Shown here in pieces: positions 27,652-36,203 of a DNA stretch of 64,000 nt (positions are counted from its first letter, which is position 1; each line of letters opens with the position of its first letter). A program made the position numbers and the translations under genes. The stretch comes from DATKUC01 sp964577375 (GTDB lineage: Bacteria; Spirochaetota; Spirochaetia; DSM-27196; DATKUC01): positions 35,344 through 99,343 of the forward strand of contig CAZNYW010000007.1 in NCBI GenBank assembly GCA_964577375.1. Reading direction: 5' to 3'. The notes under the pieces were generated by a model. The model saw only the letters and a program-made list of their open reading frames with translations, was not told where the DNA came from and searched no databases.

Positions 27652-28526
27652 TGCAGGTCCCCCTCGAGGCGCATAGTCCGTACCAGGATCATGCTGATGA
27701 CGAAGATAATCGCGAAGATCACGAAGCCCACCGCGGCGGCAACGCCGAATTCCGTAAACTCGAACGCCTGCCGGTACATAAGGAGCGCGAGCACCTCCGT
27801 CGAGGTTCCCGGGCCGCCTGAAGTCATGAGGATGACCTGACCGAAGGTGCGCATCCCGCCGATGGTGGTGAGGATGAGCGCAAACAGAAGCGCCGGCCGG
27901 ATGAGCGGCAGCGTCACCGCGAAGAAGGTGCGGCCGGGACTCGCTCCGTCGAGGCGCGCGGCTTCGTAGAGCTCACCGGGGATCGAGGCGAGAGCCGCCT
28001 GGAAAATGATCATGCGGTATCCGACGAGCCACCAGATGGTTGAGAAGGCAATGACCGGGAGGGCCCACGAGGAGTTGGCTAAGAGCGCGACCGGCTTGAG
28101 CCCGAGCATCCCGAATATCCCCTGGAGCAGCCCTACGTTCGGATCGTTCATGAGCGCCCAGAGGATGCTGACGATCGACACGTTGAGCAGGTAGGGAAAG
28201 AACATCAGCGACTGGAAGATGCCGGAGCCCGGAAAGCGAAGGAACTGCAGCACGAGCGACGCGAGCAGTGCCGCCACGATTATGCCCGGAATGACCATGC
28301 CGATGAACTTCCAGGTTACCCAGAAGGCGTTCCAGAAGCGGTGGTCGGCAAACAGCTGTGCATAGTTGGAGAATCCCAGGAACTTGTTGCCCCGGAGCGG
28401 ATTCCAGTCGTAGAGGCTCATCACGAAGCCGAACACGAGCGGAGCGAACAGGAAGAGTACCCACAGGATCGCGTAGGGAAGGATGAAGAGGATCCCTTCG
28501 AGCTGCCGGTGCCGTCCGATTGTCAT
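27648..28526 (-). CDS. Sugar ABC transporter permease (MalF/UgpA-type)
   Basis: The first CUT1 permease, 292 residues with six membrane segments. The N-terminal ILFILPYAILWVLFLFAPLV and the EAA loop ELYEAARLDGASPGRTFFAVTLPLI are typical. It pairs with the downstream MalG-type permease to form the channel. No ATP-binding subunit is encoded here, as is common for CUT1 systems that share an MsmK-like ATPase. The gene follows the binding-protein gene after an intercistronic hairpin. Confidence 0.92.
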   Translation of the reverse strand: MTIGRHRQLEGILFILPYAILWVLFLFAPLVFGFVMSLYDWNPLRGNKFLGFSNYAQLFADHRFWNAFWVTWKFIGMVIPGIIVAALLASLVLQFLRFPGSGIFQSLMFFPYLLNVSIVSILWALMNDPNVGLLQGIFGMLGLKPVALLANSSWALPVIAFSTIWWLVGYRMIIFQAALASIPGELYEAARLDGASPGRTFFAVTLPLIRPALLFALILTTIGGMRTFGQVILMTSGGPGTSTEVLALLMYRQAFEFTEFGVAAAVGFVIFAIIFVISMILVRTMRLEGDLQ

Positions 28527-28578
28527 TTCAAACTATCCCTCTATCGGTTGATATCTGGCAGGAGCCTTGAGAAATCGA

Positions 28579-28600
28579 GGCCGCCCCGTGAGGGACGGCC
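28579..28600 (-). terminator. Intercistronic hairpin after the binding-protein gene
   Basis: A 9-bp stem (GGCCGTCCC and GGGGCGGCC, one U-G pair) with a 4-base loop and no U-run. Such hairpins after binding-protein genes protect or partly terminate the message so that the binding protein exceeds the permeases. Confidence 0.55.
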
Positions 28601-28622
28601 CCTTTGTGAGAGCCTGCGTCGG

Positions 28623-29915
28623 CTACTTGGCAAGTACCGCGTTGACGTCGGCTTCCGCTTTGTTGAGCGCCTCCGCCGGGGAGATGGTCCCGTTGTAGGC
28701 CTCTTCGATGTAGGGCTGAATGGCGTCGTTGATCTGGTTGATCTTCGGCGTTGCCGGAAGCGGGTGGTAGACACCGTTGAACGCCATATCGGCGAAGGTG
28801 CCGAGAGATTTCTTCCAGGTATCCGAGTTGCGAAGCCCCTGGTTCTGGAGCGCGCTCTTCAGCATCGGCACGTGTCCGCCGTACTCGCCCCAGAGATAGG
28901 AGTGCTCGCTGTACCACTTGATCACCTCGGCGGCGGGTCCGATGAGATTCTTCTTGCTCGCCGGCTGCTTGGGGATCGCGAGGATGTGGTTCGATCCCCA
29001 GGTGTAGTCGGTCTTGTAGAAGGTCGGCATCCCCATCATGCCCCAGTCGAGCTTCGTCTTCGCGAGCGTGAGGTAGTCCCAGGTGCCGTTGAGCATCATG
29101 CCGAGGTCACCGGCTTCGAACTGCGCCTCGCCGTTGGTTCCCTTCTCGTTCCAGCCGTTGGCGCGCACGGAGACGAGGTACTCGAGCGCCTCGACACCCG
29201 CGGGCGTATTGAAGGCGGCCTTGTTGGTGCTTTCATCGATCAGCTTTCCCCCGTTCTGCCACAGGAGGATGTACCACATGCGGCGGTACCAGCGCGGCTG
29301 TCCGAACGCGCCGGGGTGGAAGGCGTACTTGCCGATCTTCTTGATCGCGTTCGCCGCGGCGTTGAACTCCGCCATGGTCTTAGGAGGATTGTTCGGATCG
29401 AGCCCTGCCTCTTTGAAGATCGCTTTGTTGTAGAAGATGCCCATCAGCGTGTTGTCGAGCGGTATGCCGTACTGCTTTCCGTCGATGGTGGCTATGTCCC
29501 ACACCTTCTCGATGTAGTCCGACCGCTTGAATCCGTACTTATCGAGAATGTTGCCGATCGGGGAGTCGTTGAGCGGGGTGAGCGCCGGATAGACGTTGGG
29601 CATGACGAAGTTGAGGATGGTCGCAATCTGCGGCGGCTGTCCGGCGAGAACCGCGTTGTTGAGCTGCGCCTCGTACTCCGTCCAGCTTCCCTGCTGGAGG
29701 TCGACCTGGATGTCGGAGTGCTCCTTGTTGAACTTGTCGATCATGATGACCGCCGCATCGGCGTCTCCGCCATGCCACAGCGTGTTCATCCAGATCTTGA
29801 CCGGTCCGCTCGATGCAGCGCTCTTTTCGGTCGTGCCGTTGGCGAACACCGGCAGCGCAAGAACGAAGGCGAGCGCCGCCGTCACGGCCAGGATCCTGAG
29901 TCCCTTTACCCTCAT
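28623..29915 (-). CDS. Extracellular sugar-binding protein of a CUT1 ABC transporter
   Basis: The 430-residue protein has an N-terminal signal peptide (ILAVTAALAFVLALPVFA) and the family 1 binding-protein fold: VKIWMNTLWHGGDADAAVIMIDKFNK, QLNNAVLAGQPPQIATI and ILAIPKQPASKKN are recognisable stretches. It captures a carbohydrate in the periplasm and delivers it to the two permeases downstream. AGGAGG precedes the ATG. It is the first gene of the operon and is transcribed from the promoter at 30005-30033 with a palindromic operator between promoter and gene. The ligand is unknown; the sialidase-like gene suggests an acidic or amino sugar. Confidence 0.92.
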   Translation of the reverse strand: MRVKGLRILAVTAALAFVLALPVFANGTTEKSAASSGPVKIWMNTLWHGGDADAAVIMIDKFNKEHSDIQVDLQQGSWTEYEAQLNNAVLAGQPPQIATILNFVMPNVYPALTPLNDSPIGNILDKYGFKRSDYIEKVWDIATIDGKQYGIPLDNTLMGIFYNKAIFKEAGLDPNNPPKTMAEFNAAANAIKKIGKYAFHPGAFGQPRWYRRMWYILLWQNGGKLIDESTNKAAFNTPAGVEALEYLVSVRANGWNEKGTNGEAQFEAGDLGMMLNGTWDYLTLAKTKLDWGMMGMPTFYKTDYTWGSNHILAIPKQPASKKNLIGPAAEVIKWYSEHSYLWGEYGGHVPMLKSALQNQGLRNSDTWKKSLGTFADMAFNGVYHPLPATPKINQINDAIQPYIEEAYNGTISPAEALNKAEADVNAVLAK

Positions 29916-29960
29916 GTTAGTCCTCCTTACTCAAATTACTTGAGCGTTCGTACATGGATG

Positions 29961-29982
29961 CTTGTTCATATATATGAACAAG
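29961..29982. promoter_or_regulatory. Perfect 22-bp palindromic operator, probable IclR site 1
   Basis: CTTGTTCATAT is followed directly by its exact reverse complement. It sits at about +17 to +38 of the sugar-transporter transcript, so a bound repressor would block elongation. It matches the second site at 30069 in 19 of 22 positions. Confidence 0.8.
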
Positions 29983-30004
29983 GTTCTCCCCATGGAACTC
30001 ATTC

Positions 30005-30033
30005 ATTATAGGGTGCATTCCATCCATCGTCAA
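30005..30033 (-). promoter_or_regulatory. Sigma-70 promoter of the sugar transporter operon
   Basis: On the minus strand TTGACG (30033-30028) and TATAAT (30010-30005) are separated by exactly 17 bases, one mismatch from consensus. Expected transcription start is near 29998, leaving a leader of about 80 bases that contains operator 1. Confidence 0.82.
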
Positions 30034-30068
30034 CTTTTCTCCCTTGACATCGGTGCCGATATGTGCGA

Positions 30069-30090
30069 GTTGTCCATATATATGAACCAG
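30069..30090. promoter_or_regulatory. Near-palindromic operator, probable IclR site 2
   Basis: The 22-bp site has core CATATATATGAAC in common with site 1 and three differences overall. It overlaps the proposed start codon of the IclR gene at 30082, which fits autorepression. Confidence 0.72.
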
Positions 30091-30903
30091 CAGCAGCCGG
30101 GAGCGGAGAGCCGGACCGACCTCGTCAACTCGATCGTCAAAGCGGTCCGTATTCTCGATGTTCTCAATCAGGAGGGCCCCCTGAGCTTTATCGAAATATT
30201 CAGGAAGACTCCGCTGCCGAAGAGCACGCTGTTCAAGATTCTCGCCACACTCGAAGAGGAGAGGATAGTGACCCGCGAAGCCGAGAGCGCGAAGTACCGG
30301 CTTGGCCTCCGGTTGATCGAGTGGGGCGGCGGCGCTCGAGCTCAACTCGACATGCGCATGGTTGCCCGGCCGGTCATGCGGGCACTCAGCGCCGATATCG
30401 ACTGTACCGTGCACCTCACGGTTATCGCCCACAACGAGGTGCTTCCGATCGAGTCAGTCGAGTCCGGCAACTGGTACTGGCACCACTTCAAGTATCCGGT
30501 GGCCATCGGCATTCCCGCACCGATGCATGCAACCGGGGCAGGGAAGGCGATTCTCGCGTTCCTGCCGGACGTGGAGATCCGGGCCGTCATCGGCGACAAG
30601 GGCCTCAAGCGGTTCACCGAGAACACCATTACCGACGAGGAGATGCTCGAGAAAGAGCTCGAAATGATCCGTGAGCGCGGATACGCGATCAGCGACGCCG
30701 AACACGACGAGCTGATCCGGAGCGTCGCCGCGCCGATCCGCAACCAGGACGGCCGGGTCATCGCCGCGCTGAGCGCGCTCGCCGTCGTTTCACGCTTCAC
30801 GCCCGATCGGATGAAGACCGTTGCCCTCAGCGTCACGGCCGCGGCCGAGGAGATCTCGTCGCTTCTCGGATACCGCGCGGGTTACACGGCCGACGGCGGG
30901 TGA
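30082..30903 (+). CDS. IclR family transcriptional regulator
   Basis: A 273-residue regulator with an N-terminal winged helix (residues about 14-75; PLPKSTLFKILATLEEERIV is the recognition region) and a C-terminal IclR effector domain (GIPAPMHATGAGKAILAFLP, ISDAEHDELIRSVAAPI). It likely controls the divergent ABC transporter operon through the two matching palindromes. The start at 30082 places the N-terminus where the family usually begins; ATG at 30061 in the same frame is an alternative. No ribosome site is evident at either, and a TTGACA at 30044 has no matching -10, so the start and promoter are uncertain. Confidence 0.88.
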   Translation: MNQQQPGAESRTDLVNSIVKAVRILDVLNQEGPLSFIEIFRKTPLPKSTLFKILATLEEERIVTREAESAKYRLGLRLIEWGGGARAQLDMRMVARPVMRALSADIDCTVHLTVIAHNEVLPIESVESGNWYWHHFKYPVAIGIPAPMHATGAGKAILAFLPDVEIRAVIGDKGLKRFTENTITDEEMLEKELEMIRERGYAISDAEHDELIRSVAAPIRNQDGRVIAALSALAVVSRFTPDRMKTVALSVTAAAEEISSLLGYRAGYTADGG

Positions 30904-30904
30904 A

Positions 30905-31150
30905 GCCCTGCTTCAAGGCGCAGACTATCCGTTCCGGAACTTCATCGGACTGAACTAATTGAGTCTCCTGGCCTACCTTGTCGCCATACCGGCGAACGAA
31001 ATCGTGATTCCCAGGGTGCTCATCCTGACGATCCTGGTGACCGGAGAAGGGAACGTGGGAGAGCCGGAGCCGGCGTGATTTTCGCGCTCGACAATGCCTC
31101 TGCTTTCACGAAGAGGCTCGAGTACCCACACCGCAGTGAACCTCCAATGC
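30905..31150 (+). pseudogene. Decayed C-terminal fragment of ferrous iron transporter FeoB
   Basis: One frame continues for about 80 codons through two stop codons (TAA at 30956, TGA at 31076). It reads FIGLN, stop, LSLLAYLVAIPANEIVIP, then LILTILVTGEGNVGEPEPA, stop, and STHTAVNLQC. In FeoB the C-terminal gate region reads as a Gly-Leu-Asx-Gly turn, a membrane helix ending in PANEIVIP, and later a W-T-x-x-TAVN segment before the Cys-containing helix. The order and spacing agree. The G-protein domain and the rest are absent. This is a relic; it makes no protein. Confidence 0.65.
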
Positions 31151-31151
31151 C

Positions 31152-31178
31152 GCCCGACTTCCGGTCGGGCTCGATTTT
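31152..31178 (+). terminator. Probable intrinsic terminator
   Basis: A perfect 7-bp stem (GCCCGAC and GTCGGGC, loop TTCCG) followed by TCGATTTT. It would end transcripts running through the feoB relic, and may be the original feoB terminator. Confidence 0.6.
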
Positions 31179-31269
31179 GCAGTGATCGTCGTTGTCGCCC
31201 GGAATCGCGCCCGGTCCATAGTGGGACAGGATTACGTGGGGCAAACGCGCCGCGTGAAGGAGGAAGAAG

Positions 31270-31775
31270 ATGAAAGTGAGTCTCTCATTCGTGATGCTGT
31301 TTGTCATGCTGACCGGACTGGCATTCGCAGCCGGGCAAGCGGAAGCTTCGAAACCGTCCGCCGGCGCGGATGCCGACAAGGCGGCGATCGCCCAGGTCTG
31401 GGTGGACTACTCGAAGTATGCCATGGAGGGGAACCTCAACGCTTTTCTCGACCTGCACGAACGCAACGCCTACAGGATGCCGCAAGATCAACCGATGTTC
31501 CAGCCCTGGGCCATCAAAACCGAGATGCAAGCGCCCTGGGCGAAGCGTGTGCAGGACACACCGCGATGGAAATGAGCATCCAGCCGATGGAGATCGAAGT
31601 CCAGGTTGACTATGCCTACAGCATGGGGACCTACAGCCAGAAGTTCACACCGAAGGCGGGCGGCAGGACTACGGTGTTCGAAGGAAAGTTTCTCGACGTG
31701 CTCCATAAGGACTCGGACGGGAAGTGGATGATCCTCCGCGACTGCTACAACAGCAACAACCATCCCGGGAATTGA
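31270..31775 (+). pseudogene. Secreted SnoaL/DUF4440-like protein with one-base frameshift
   Basis: The first frame (31270-31575) encodes a signal peptide (LFVMLTGLAFAAGQA) and the start of a SnoaL-like domain (IAQVWVDYSKYAMEGNLNAFLDLH). At about 31571 the frame ends at once. One base restored in the run GGAAATGAGC continues directly into MSIQPMEIEVQVDYAYSMGTYSQ and the domain's usual end GKWMILRDCYNSN in the other frame. With that base the protein has about 168 residues. The single loss in an A-run could be a sequencing error or a recent inactivation. GGAGGAAGA precedes the start and a good terminator follows. Function unknown; such domains are often small isomerases or ligand-binding proteins. 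Confidence 0.78.
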
Positions 31776-31792
31776 AGAATCGAAGCAGAAAA

Positions 31793-31822
31793 GGCGCCGG
31801 GAATCATTCCGGCGCTCTTTTT
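31793..31822 (+). terminator. Intrinsic terminator after the SnoaL-like gene
   Basis: GCGCCGG and CCGGCGC form a perfect 7-bp stem around an 8-base loop, followed by TCTTTTT. Classic rho-independent structure. Confidence 0.85.
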
Positions 31823-31823
31823 C

Positions 31824-32213
31824 CGGTCGTCACCGACAGCTGTTTTTCAGGGCCGAATCGGTTTCCCCTCACACGCGGCGACCCGCGTACCCCCTCCGCC
31901 GATGTCCCCTCCCACGATCGGTATTGAAGGCAGGAATCACGTGAGTTGTCAACCTCCGATTGAGCGAGATACCGCCGACGGAAGTTCGCGTCACAACCAT
32001 CCTGCGGTTTACCCGTGCTTGCGGGCTATCTCGCAGACCTCCACCACTTTGTATAGCGACTGCCTGCAGGACAGGTCAATGAACGTGTGTTGATAGGTTG
32101 TTGGTGATAGACTGAAACAAGAAAAGCCGGTCAACCATGGCAGGCGCGAGACTAACGAGGAGTTTGAGTCGTATCCATTCCGGGCACACGAATTGGATCT
32201 GCCCGTTTGATAA
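31824..32213. other. Non-coding stretch at the left edge of the radical SAM island
   Basis: No credible gene, RNA or promoter is seen in these 390 bases. No copy of the tRNA 3' end found at 49637 is visible here, so a left attachment site cannot be shown. Confidence 0.4.
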
Positions 32214-33581
32214 TTACCTCTTGATCTCGTCGAGATTTTCTCCCAGCGGAAGGTCCATTTTTTCATCTACCTCACACCCAAGTTTCATATTCAGGTACCA
32301 GAAATAGAAAAACATCGGCAGATTTCTGTTGCGCAAGAGGACAAGCACACTTCGGCGCGCAATTGACAGAAACCCATAGAATCGTTTGCGCGTATTCCTG
32401 CAGTGCTGGGAAACCGCTGCAGCGCTCATTTGCTTTGGAACGAAGGTCAATTTTCCATAGCTGTAACCGTGTTGAAGCCACCACGCTGTATGCTCGAGCC
32501 TGTTCTCTCTCATCAATCTGGCATGCAGTTCCGTCCCCGGTATCGGGAGCAGATGATTGAACGCGGCGATGAAAAACCCCATTCTCTTCGCGAATTTCAG
32601 GGTTTCTTCGAACAGCTTTTCCCGGTCGAAGTCGAAACCAAAAAGAAAGGTGGCGTAGATATTAAGTCCGGTTCGATGGATACGCCGTGTGAGCTCTTCC
32701 ATGAGTTCCCGGCCCCGGTTCCAGGCCTTTTTCATCTGCATGAGGTTAGCCGTTTCCAGGCTCTCGTAACCGATCAAAATCAGCGCGCACCCGCTCCTTT
32801 TCATCCATCGGAGAAGTTCCCCATTGCGCGCCATGGTGAGGCTGCCCTGTCCCGTCCAGCGAATCTTCAAGGGGGTGATCGCTTTGAACAGTTCGATTGC
32901 ATGGGTCTGGTCTGCGACGATGTTGTCGTCCGCAAAGAAGAAGATCTTTTTCCCGTCCTGTCTCGCCGCCTCGATTTCTCTGAGGATAAGCGGAACAGGT
33001 TTTTTGAAATATCTGGCGTGATGGAACGCCGAAATTGCACAGAACTCGCAGTTGAAGCTGCATCCCCTTCCTGTTTCAATAACCGCCAACCTTGAATACT
33101 GTTTGCCAGCAAAGATCGAACGGTCCGGAATGACGTTCCTGTAACTGCACTCTCCTGTATATCTCTTCCCGAGACGTTCCATCTGGTAATCATTCAGCAG
33201 TCGGGTCCAGACTGTTTCCGCGTTGCCCACCACAACGGTGTCCGCATGTTCTGCGGCTTCGTCTGGATTCAGCGTCGTGTGGTACCCGCCGAGGATTACT
33301 GTTTTCCCTTGTTGCCGGAACCTGCCGGCAATATCGTAGGCTCGGCGCGCGGTATATACCTCGGTGGTTATTGCGATAAGGTTCGCATCGGTTTTGAAAT
33401 TGACCGGTTCAATACGCTCATCATAAAACTCAGTTTCGATTTCCGGGGGAGTAAGCGCCTTTAGTGTGCTGATAGTCAGCGGTTCCATCAGCTGCCAGGT
33501 CCGTATGTATTTCTGTCCCGGCTTCTTGCCGATGGCAGGCAGAACGAAGGCGATTTTCTCGGCGGAACGGCTCCGTTCCAT
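32214..33581 (-). CDS. B12-binding domain radical SAM protein A
   Basis: An N-terminal Rossmann-like B12-binding domain (residues about 8-150; VILGGYHTTLNPDEAAEHAD is the signature loop) precedes a radical SAM barrel. Its 4Fe-4S ligands are Cys174, Cys178 and Cys181 in GRGCSFNCEFC. FFFADDNI and TFLFGFDFD follow as in DUF4070-type members, and a C-terminal region rich in Trp/Tyr/Arg ends at residue 455. Members of this class methylate or rearrange unactivated carbons, often in lipids, pigments and natural products; the substrate here is unknown. The start at 33581 is preferred over an ATG six codons earlier, but neither has a clear ribosome site. Divergent from protein B. Confidence 0.88.
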   Translation of the reverse strand: MERSRSAEKIAFVLPAIGKKPGQKYIRTWQLMEPLTISTLKALTPPEIETEFYDERIEPVNFKTDANLIAITTEVYTARRAYDIAGRFRQQGKTVILGGYHTTLNPDEAAEHADTVVVGNAETVWTRLLNDYQMERLGKRYTGECSYRNVIPDRSIFAGKQYSRLAVIETGRGCSFNCEFCAISAFHHARYFKKPVPLILREIEAARQDGKKIFFFADDNIVADQTHAIELFKAITPLKIRWTGQGSLTMARNGELLRWMKRSGCALILIGYESLETANLMQMKKAWNRGRELMEELTRRIHRTGLNIYATFLFGFDFDREKLFEETLKFAKRMGFFIAAFNHLLPIPGTELHARLMRENRLEHTAWWLQHGYSYGKLTFVPKQMSAAAVSQHCRNTRKRFYGFLSIARRSVLVLLRNRNLPMFFYFWYLNMKLGCEVDEKMDLPLGENLDEIKR

Positions 33582-33772
33582 AATACAAGTATCATACATC
33601 CGTCATTAGCGAATGCAAGAAAAAAGAATAGTCCTCAGGAACCTCACGTCGCGTTAAAGAAGGACTGTCTATCCTGAGGCTGACCGGTTCCGTTCCACTA
33701 CTCTCCAGGGAGACCACAAAAAATGGTGGCGTCGCCGCGATGCCCCTGCTACAATAAGATTGGAGACGGATC

Positions 33773-35131
33773 ATGTTGAACCTGTTGCTGATAATGCCCG
33801 ACGGGCGAATCAACAGGTTGTCGCTCTTCTCGGTCGGTCTATCATTTCGCGAAGCTCCCCTTACGCTCACGACCCTGGCTGCGCTGGTCCCGCGTGAGCT
33901 GGAATGCCGTATTACCCTGGTCGACCGCAGCATCGGGACGCGGGTTCCGTACAGCAGATCATTCAGCATAGTCGGCATCAGCATCATGACCGGCACCTCT
34001 GCCGAAGGCTACATGATCGCCGACCGGTTTCGCTCTCTGGGAGTTCCCGTTGTTCTAGGGGGGGTACATGTCACGTTGTGTCCCGAGGAAGCTGCCCGGC
34101 ATGCCGATGCCATCGTCACGGGCTTCGCCGAGGAAAGCTGGCCTCGACTCCTGAAGGATTTTGTGGCAGGCAGGTTGAGAAGGCGATACGCTCAGAATGG
34201 CTCCCTACTCGCCAATCTGCCGTCGCCGCGTAGGGATCTGCAGCGCCGCCTAGGCTATCTGGTTCCGTACACAGTAATGGCGACCCGCGGCTGCCGGGGA
34301 AGCTGCGATTTCTGCTCGGTCCCCGCGGCCCGTTTCGGCTGGCACAAACGTCCGGTGGGAGAGGTCATCGAGGAGATCGCCCGCATTCCCGCACGACGCT
34401 TCGCGATCAGCGATGTACACCTGACCGAAGAAAGGGAGTACGCTCTGGAGCTTTTCGCGGCGATGATTCCCCTCGAAAAAAAATGGGGCGCTCTCGCTTC
34501 CACTCGGGTGGCCGAAGACCCGGAGTTGCTGGAGATGATGCGCCGGTCGGGTTGCAGCTACCTTCTCCTGGGTTTCGAGTCATGGAACCAGGACTCACTC
34601 AGGAATATTCATAAGCGATTCAATGACGCCTCGCAGTACGGCCGGGTGGTATCCATACTTCATGACTATGGCATAACCGTGCAGGGCTGCTTCATCTTCG
34701 GCTTCGATGAGGACAGGAGGGAAATCTTTGACAATACCGTCGCGTTCGTCAACGACCTCAAGATCGACATTCCACGCTACGCCCTCTACACACCGTATCC
34801 CGGTACCGGTGCGTTCGATCGTCTCGAGACGGAGGGACGGCTGCTCCATACCGACTGGCGGTACTACGACACCCAGCACGCGGTTATCCGGCCTCGCCAT
34901 ATGTCGCCCCGTGAGCTGGACCGCGGACTATTGCGAGCCTACGAACAGACATTCAGATTCCTGCCAAGTCTTCGGCGTTCCCGGGCTTCCGGAGGTCCGG
35001 AATACATAACGCTTCTGGGCAATCTGGCCTACAAGATCTATATCCGGCGCTTGAAGAACGATTGTGACCGGTTTCCCAAGAGTATACCAGAAATCGAATT
35101 GGAGCAAACATGTGAACGGTCGCCAATATAG
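33773..35131 (+). CDS. B12-binding domain radical SAM protein B
   Basis: A 452-residue paralogue of protein A. B12-domain loop VVLGGVHVTLCPEEAARHAD and cluster ligands Cys174, Cys178 and Cys181 (TRGCRGSCDFC), at the same numbers as in A. It differs from A, C and D where they have the VDDN/ADDN motif: here the strand reads FAISDVHLTEE, so this member has lost a conserved pair of Asp residues and may have a different substrate or be specialised. GGAG precedes the ATG. It heads a plus-strand operon and its stop overlaps the next gene's GTG start. Confidence 0.88.
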   Translation: MLNLLLIMPDGRINRLSLFSVGLSFREAPLTLTTLAALVPRELECRITLVDRSIGTRVPYSRSFSIVGISIMTGTSAEGYMIADRFRSLGVPVVLGGVHVTLCPEEAARHADAIVTGFAEESWPRLLKDFVAGRLRRRYAQNGSLLANLPSPRRDLQRRLGYLVPYTVMATRGCRGSCDFCSVPAARFGWHKRPVGEVIEEIARIPARRFAISDVHLTEEREYALELFAAMIPLEKKWGALASTRVAEDPELLEMMRRSGCSYLLLGFESWNQDSLRNIHKRFNDASQYGRVVSILHDYGITVQGCFIFGFDEDRREIFDNTVAFVNDLKIDIPRYALYTPYPGTGAFDRLETEGRLLHTDWRYYDTQHAVIRPRHMSPRELDRGLLRAYEQTFRFLPSLRRSRASGGPEYITLLGNLAYKIYIRRLKNDCDRFPKSIPEIELEQTCERSPI

Positions 35132-36203
35132 GATCTCGGCAGCAGAGGAATCTGATGGGCCGGAAATACTCGCGATTCTCGAGCAGGCTGGATTTTCGGG
35201 TGCGATTTCCTTGCTCTACACCAGGCGTCCTGATCCTCTCCTGTCGCTTCGCAGGGAAGGAGAGGATGTCCATGTGTTTGTCTGCCGCGATACCCGGAAC
35301 AACTCCGTGTGCATGTTCAGCGCCTGCGCAGTTAATCCCTGCTTCGTGGAAGGACAAGTGCGTCAGACTGGGTACCTTTTCAGCTTACGCTTGAGGGAGG
35401 ATGATCCTGGAGTGATCCGCCGGGCACCTGAAGGCTACCGCACGGTCTTCAGGGAAATGGAGGATGCCGGGGTCGAGCTCTTCATAACGACCATCCTGAC
35501 GGAGAACACTCCGGCGAGAAAGATGCTCGAAAAACGGCGCGCTTCGATGCCGGTCTACGAATTCATCGGCGAAATCGAAACGCTGACATTCCGAACTGGA
35601 GGACATGGTCACGTGCCGGATGGCCTTGTTTTTCGTCGGGCGGAGAGCACGGACATTCCCCGCTTGGTAGGCTTTTGCCGCGACGAAGGGCGGCGATATC
35701 AGTATTTCCCGCTCCTGCGTGAAGAAGATCTGCGAAGGGGGACATCGTGTCCCGGTATCGGTGATTTTTTTGTCCTTACCCGAAGCGGTTCCATCCTTGC
35801 CGCCGGAGCACTCTGGGATCAGCGAGATTACAAGCAGTATGTCGCCATGCGATATGGCGGACTCTTCCGACTCTTCAGGCTCGTCTCGAAGCTGTTGTTC
35901 CCGCTTCTCGGCTATCCGTCTTTACCGCCAATCGGGAGCGTGCTGAACATGGCAGTGCTCTCTTTTCTGCTTGCGGCCGGGGATGATCCTCTCATATACA
36001 GCCTTTTCCTGCGTACCATGCTTGCCGCCGGGCGGAACTTCGATTCCCTTAGTTTCGGATTGCACGTTGCCAATCCGCTTCTTGCAGTGGCGAAAAAGAA
36101 GCGGTGCCTGGTGTACCGCAGTCGCCTCTACCGGGTGTGGAAACCGGGAACTGAACCACCCGCCTTCAGCGGCATACCGTACGTGGAAATAGGGAGGCTG
36201 TGA
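35112..36203 (+). CDS. GNAT-like acyltransferase, probable tandem domains
   Basis: A 363-residue protein starting with GTG at 35112 behind GGAG, overlapping the radical SAM B gene by 20 bases. The N-terminal 160 residues show a GNAT pattern (YRISAAEESDGPEILAILEQ, TGYLFSLRL, the acceptor helix EMEDAGVELFITTILTENTPARKMLEK). The second half begins a similar layout again (LVFRRAESTDIPRLVGFCRD), suggesting two fused GNAT folds, one perhaps structural. It would transfer an acyl group from CoA or carrier to an amine. Donor and acceptor unknown. The next gene overlaps its stop. Confidence 0.7.
   Translation: MNGRQYRISAAEESDGPEILAILEQAGFSGAISLLYTRRPDPLLSLRREGEDVHVFVCRDTRNNSVCMFSACAVNPCFVEGQVRQTGYLFSLRLREDDPGVIRRAPEGYRTVFREMEDAGVELFITTILTENTPARKMLEKRRASMPVYEFIGEIETLTFRTGGHGHVPDGLVFRRAESTDIPRLVGFCRDEGRRYQYFPLLREEDLRRGTSCPGIGDFFVLTRSGSILAAGALWDQRDYKQYVAMRYGGLFRLFRLVSKLLFPLLGYPSLPPIGSVLNMAVLSFLLAAGDDPLIYSLFLRTMLAAGRNFDSLSFGLHVANPLLAVAKKKRCLVYRSRLYRVWKPGTEPPAFSGIPYVEIGRL

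Noticed and set aside
28341..30011. 556-codon open frame on the plus strand
   Set aside because: Antisense to the ABC permease and binding-protein genes, with no recognisable domain and no ribosome site.
30044..30049. TTGACA as the -35 box of iclR
   Set aside because: No -10-like sequence occurs 15-19 bases downstream, so the iclR promoter remains unassigned.
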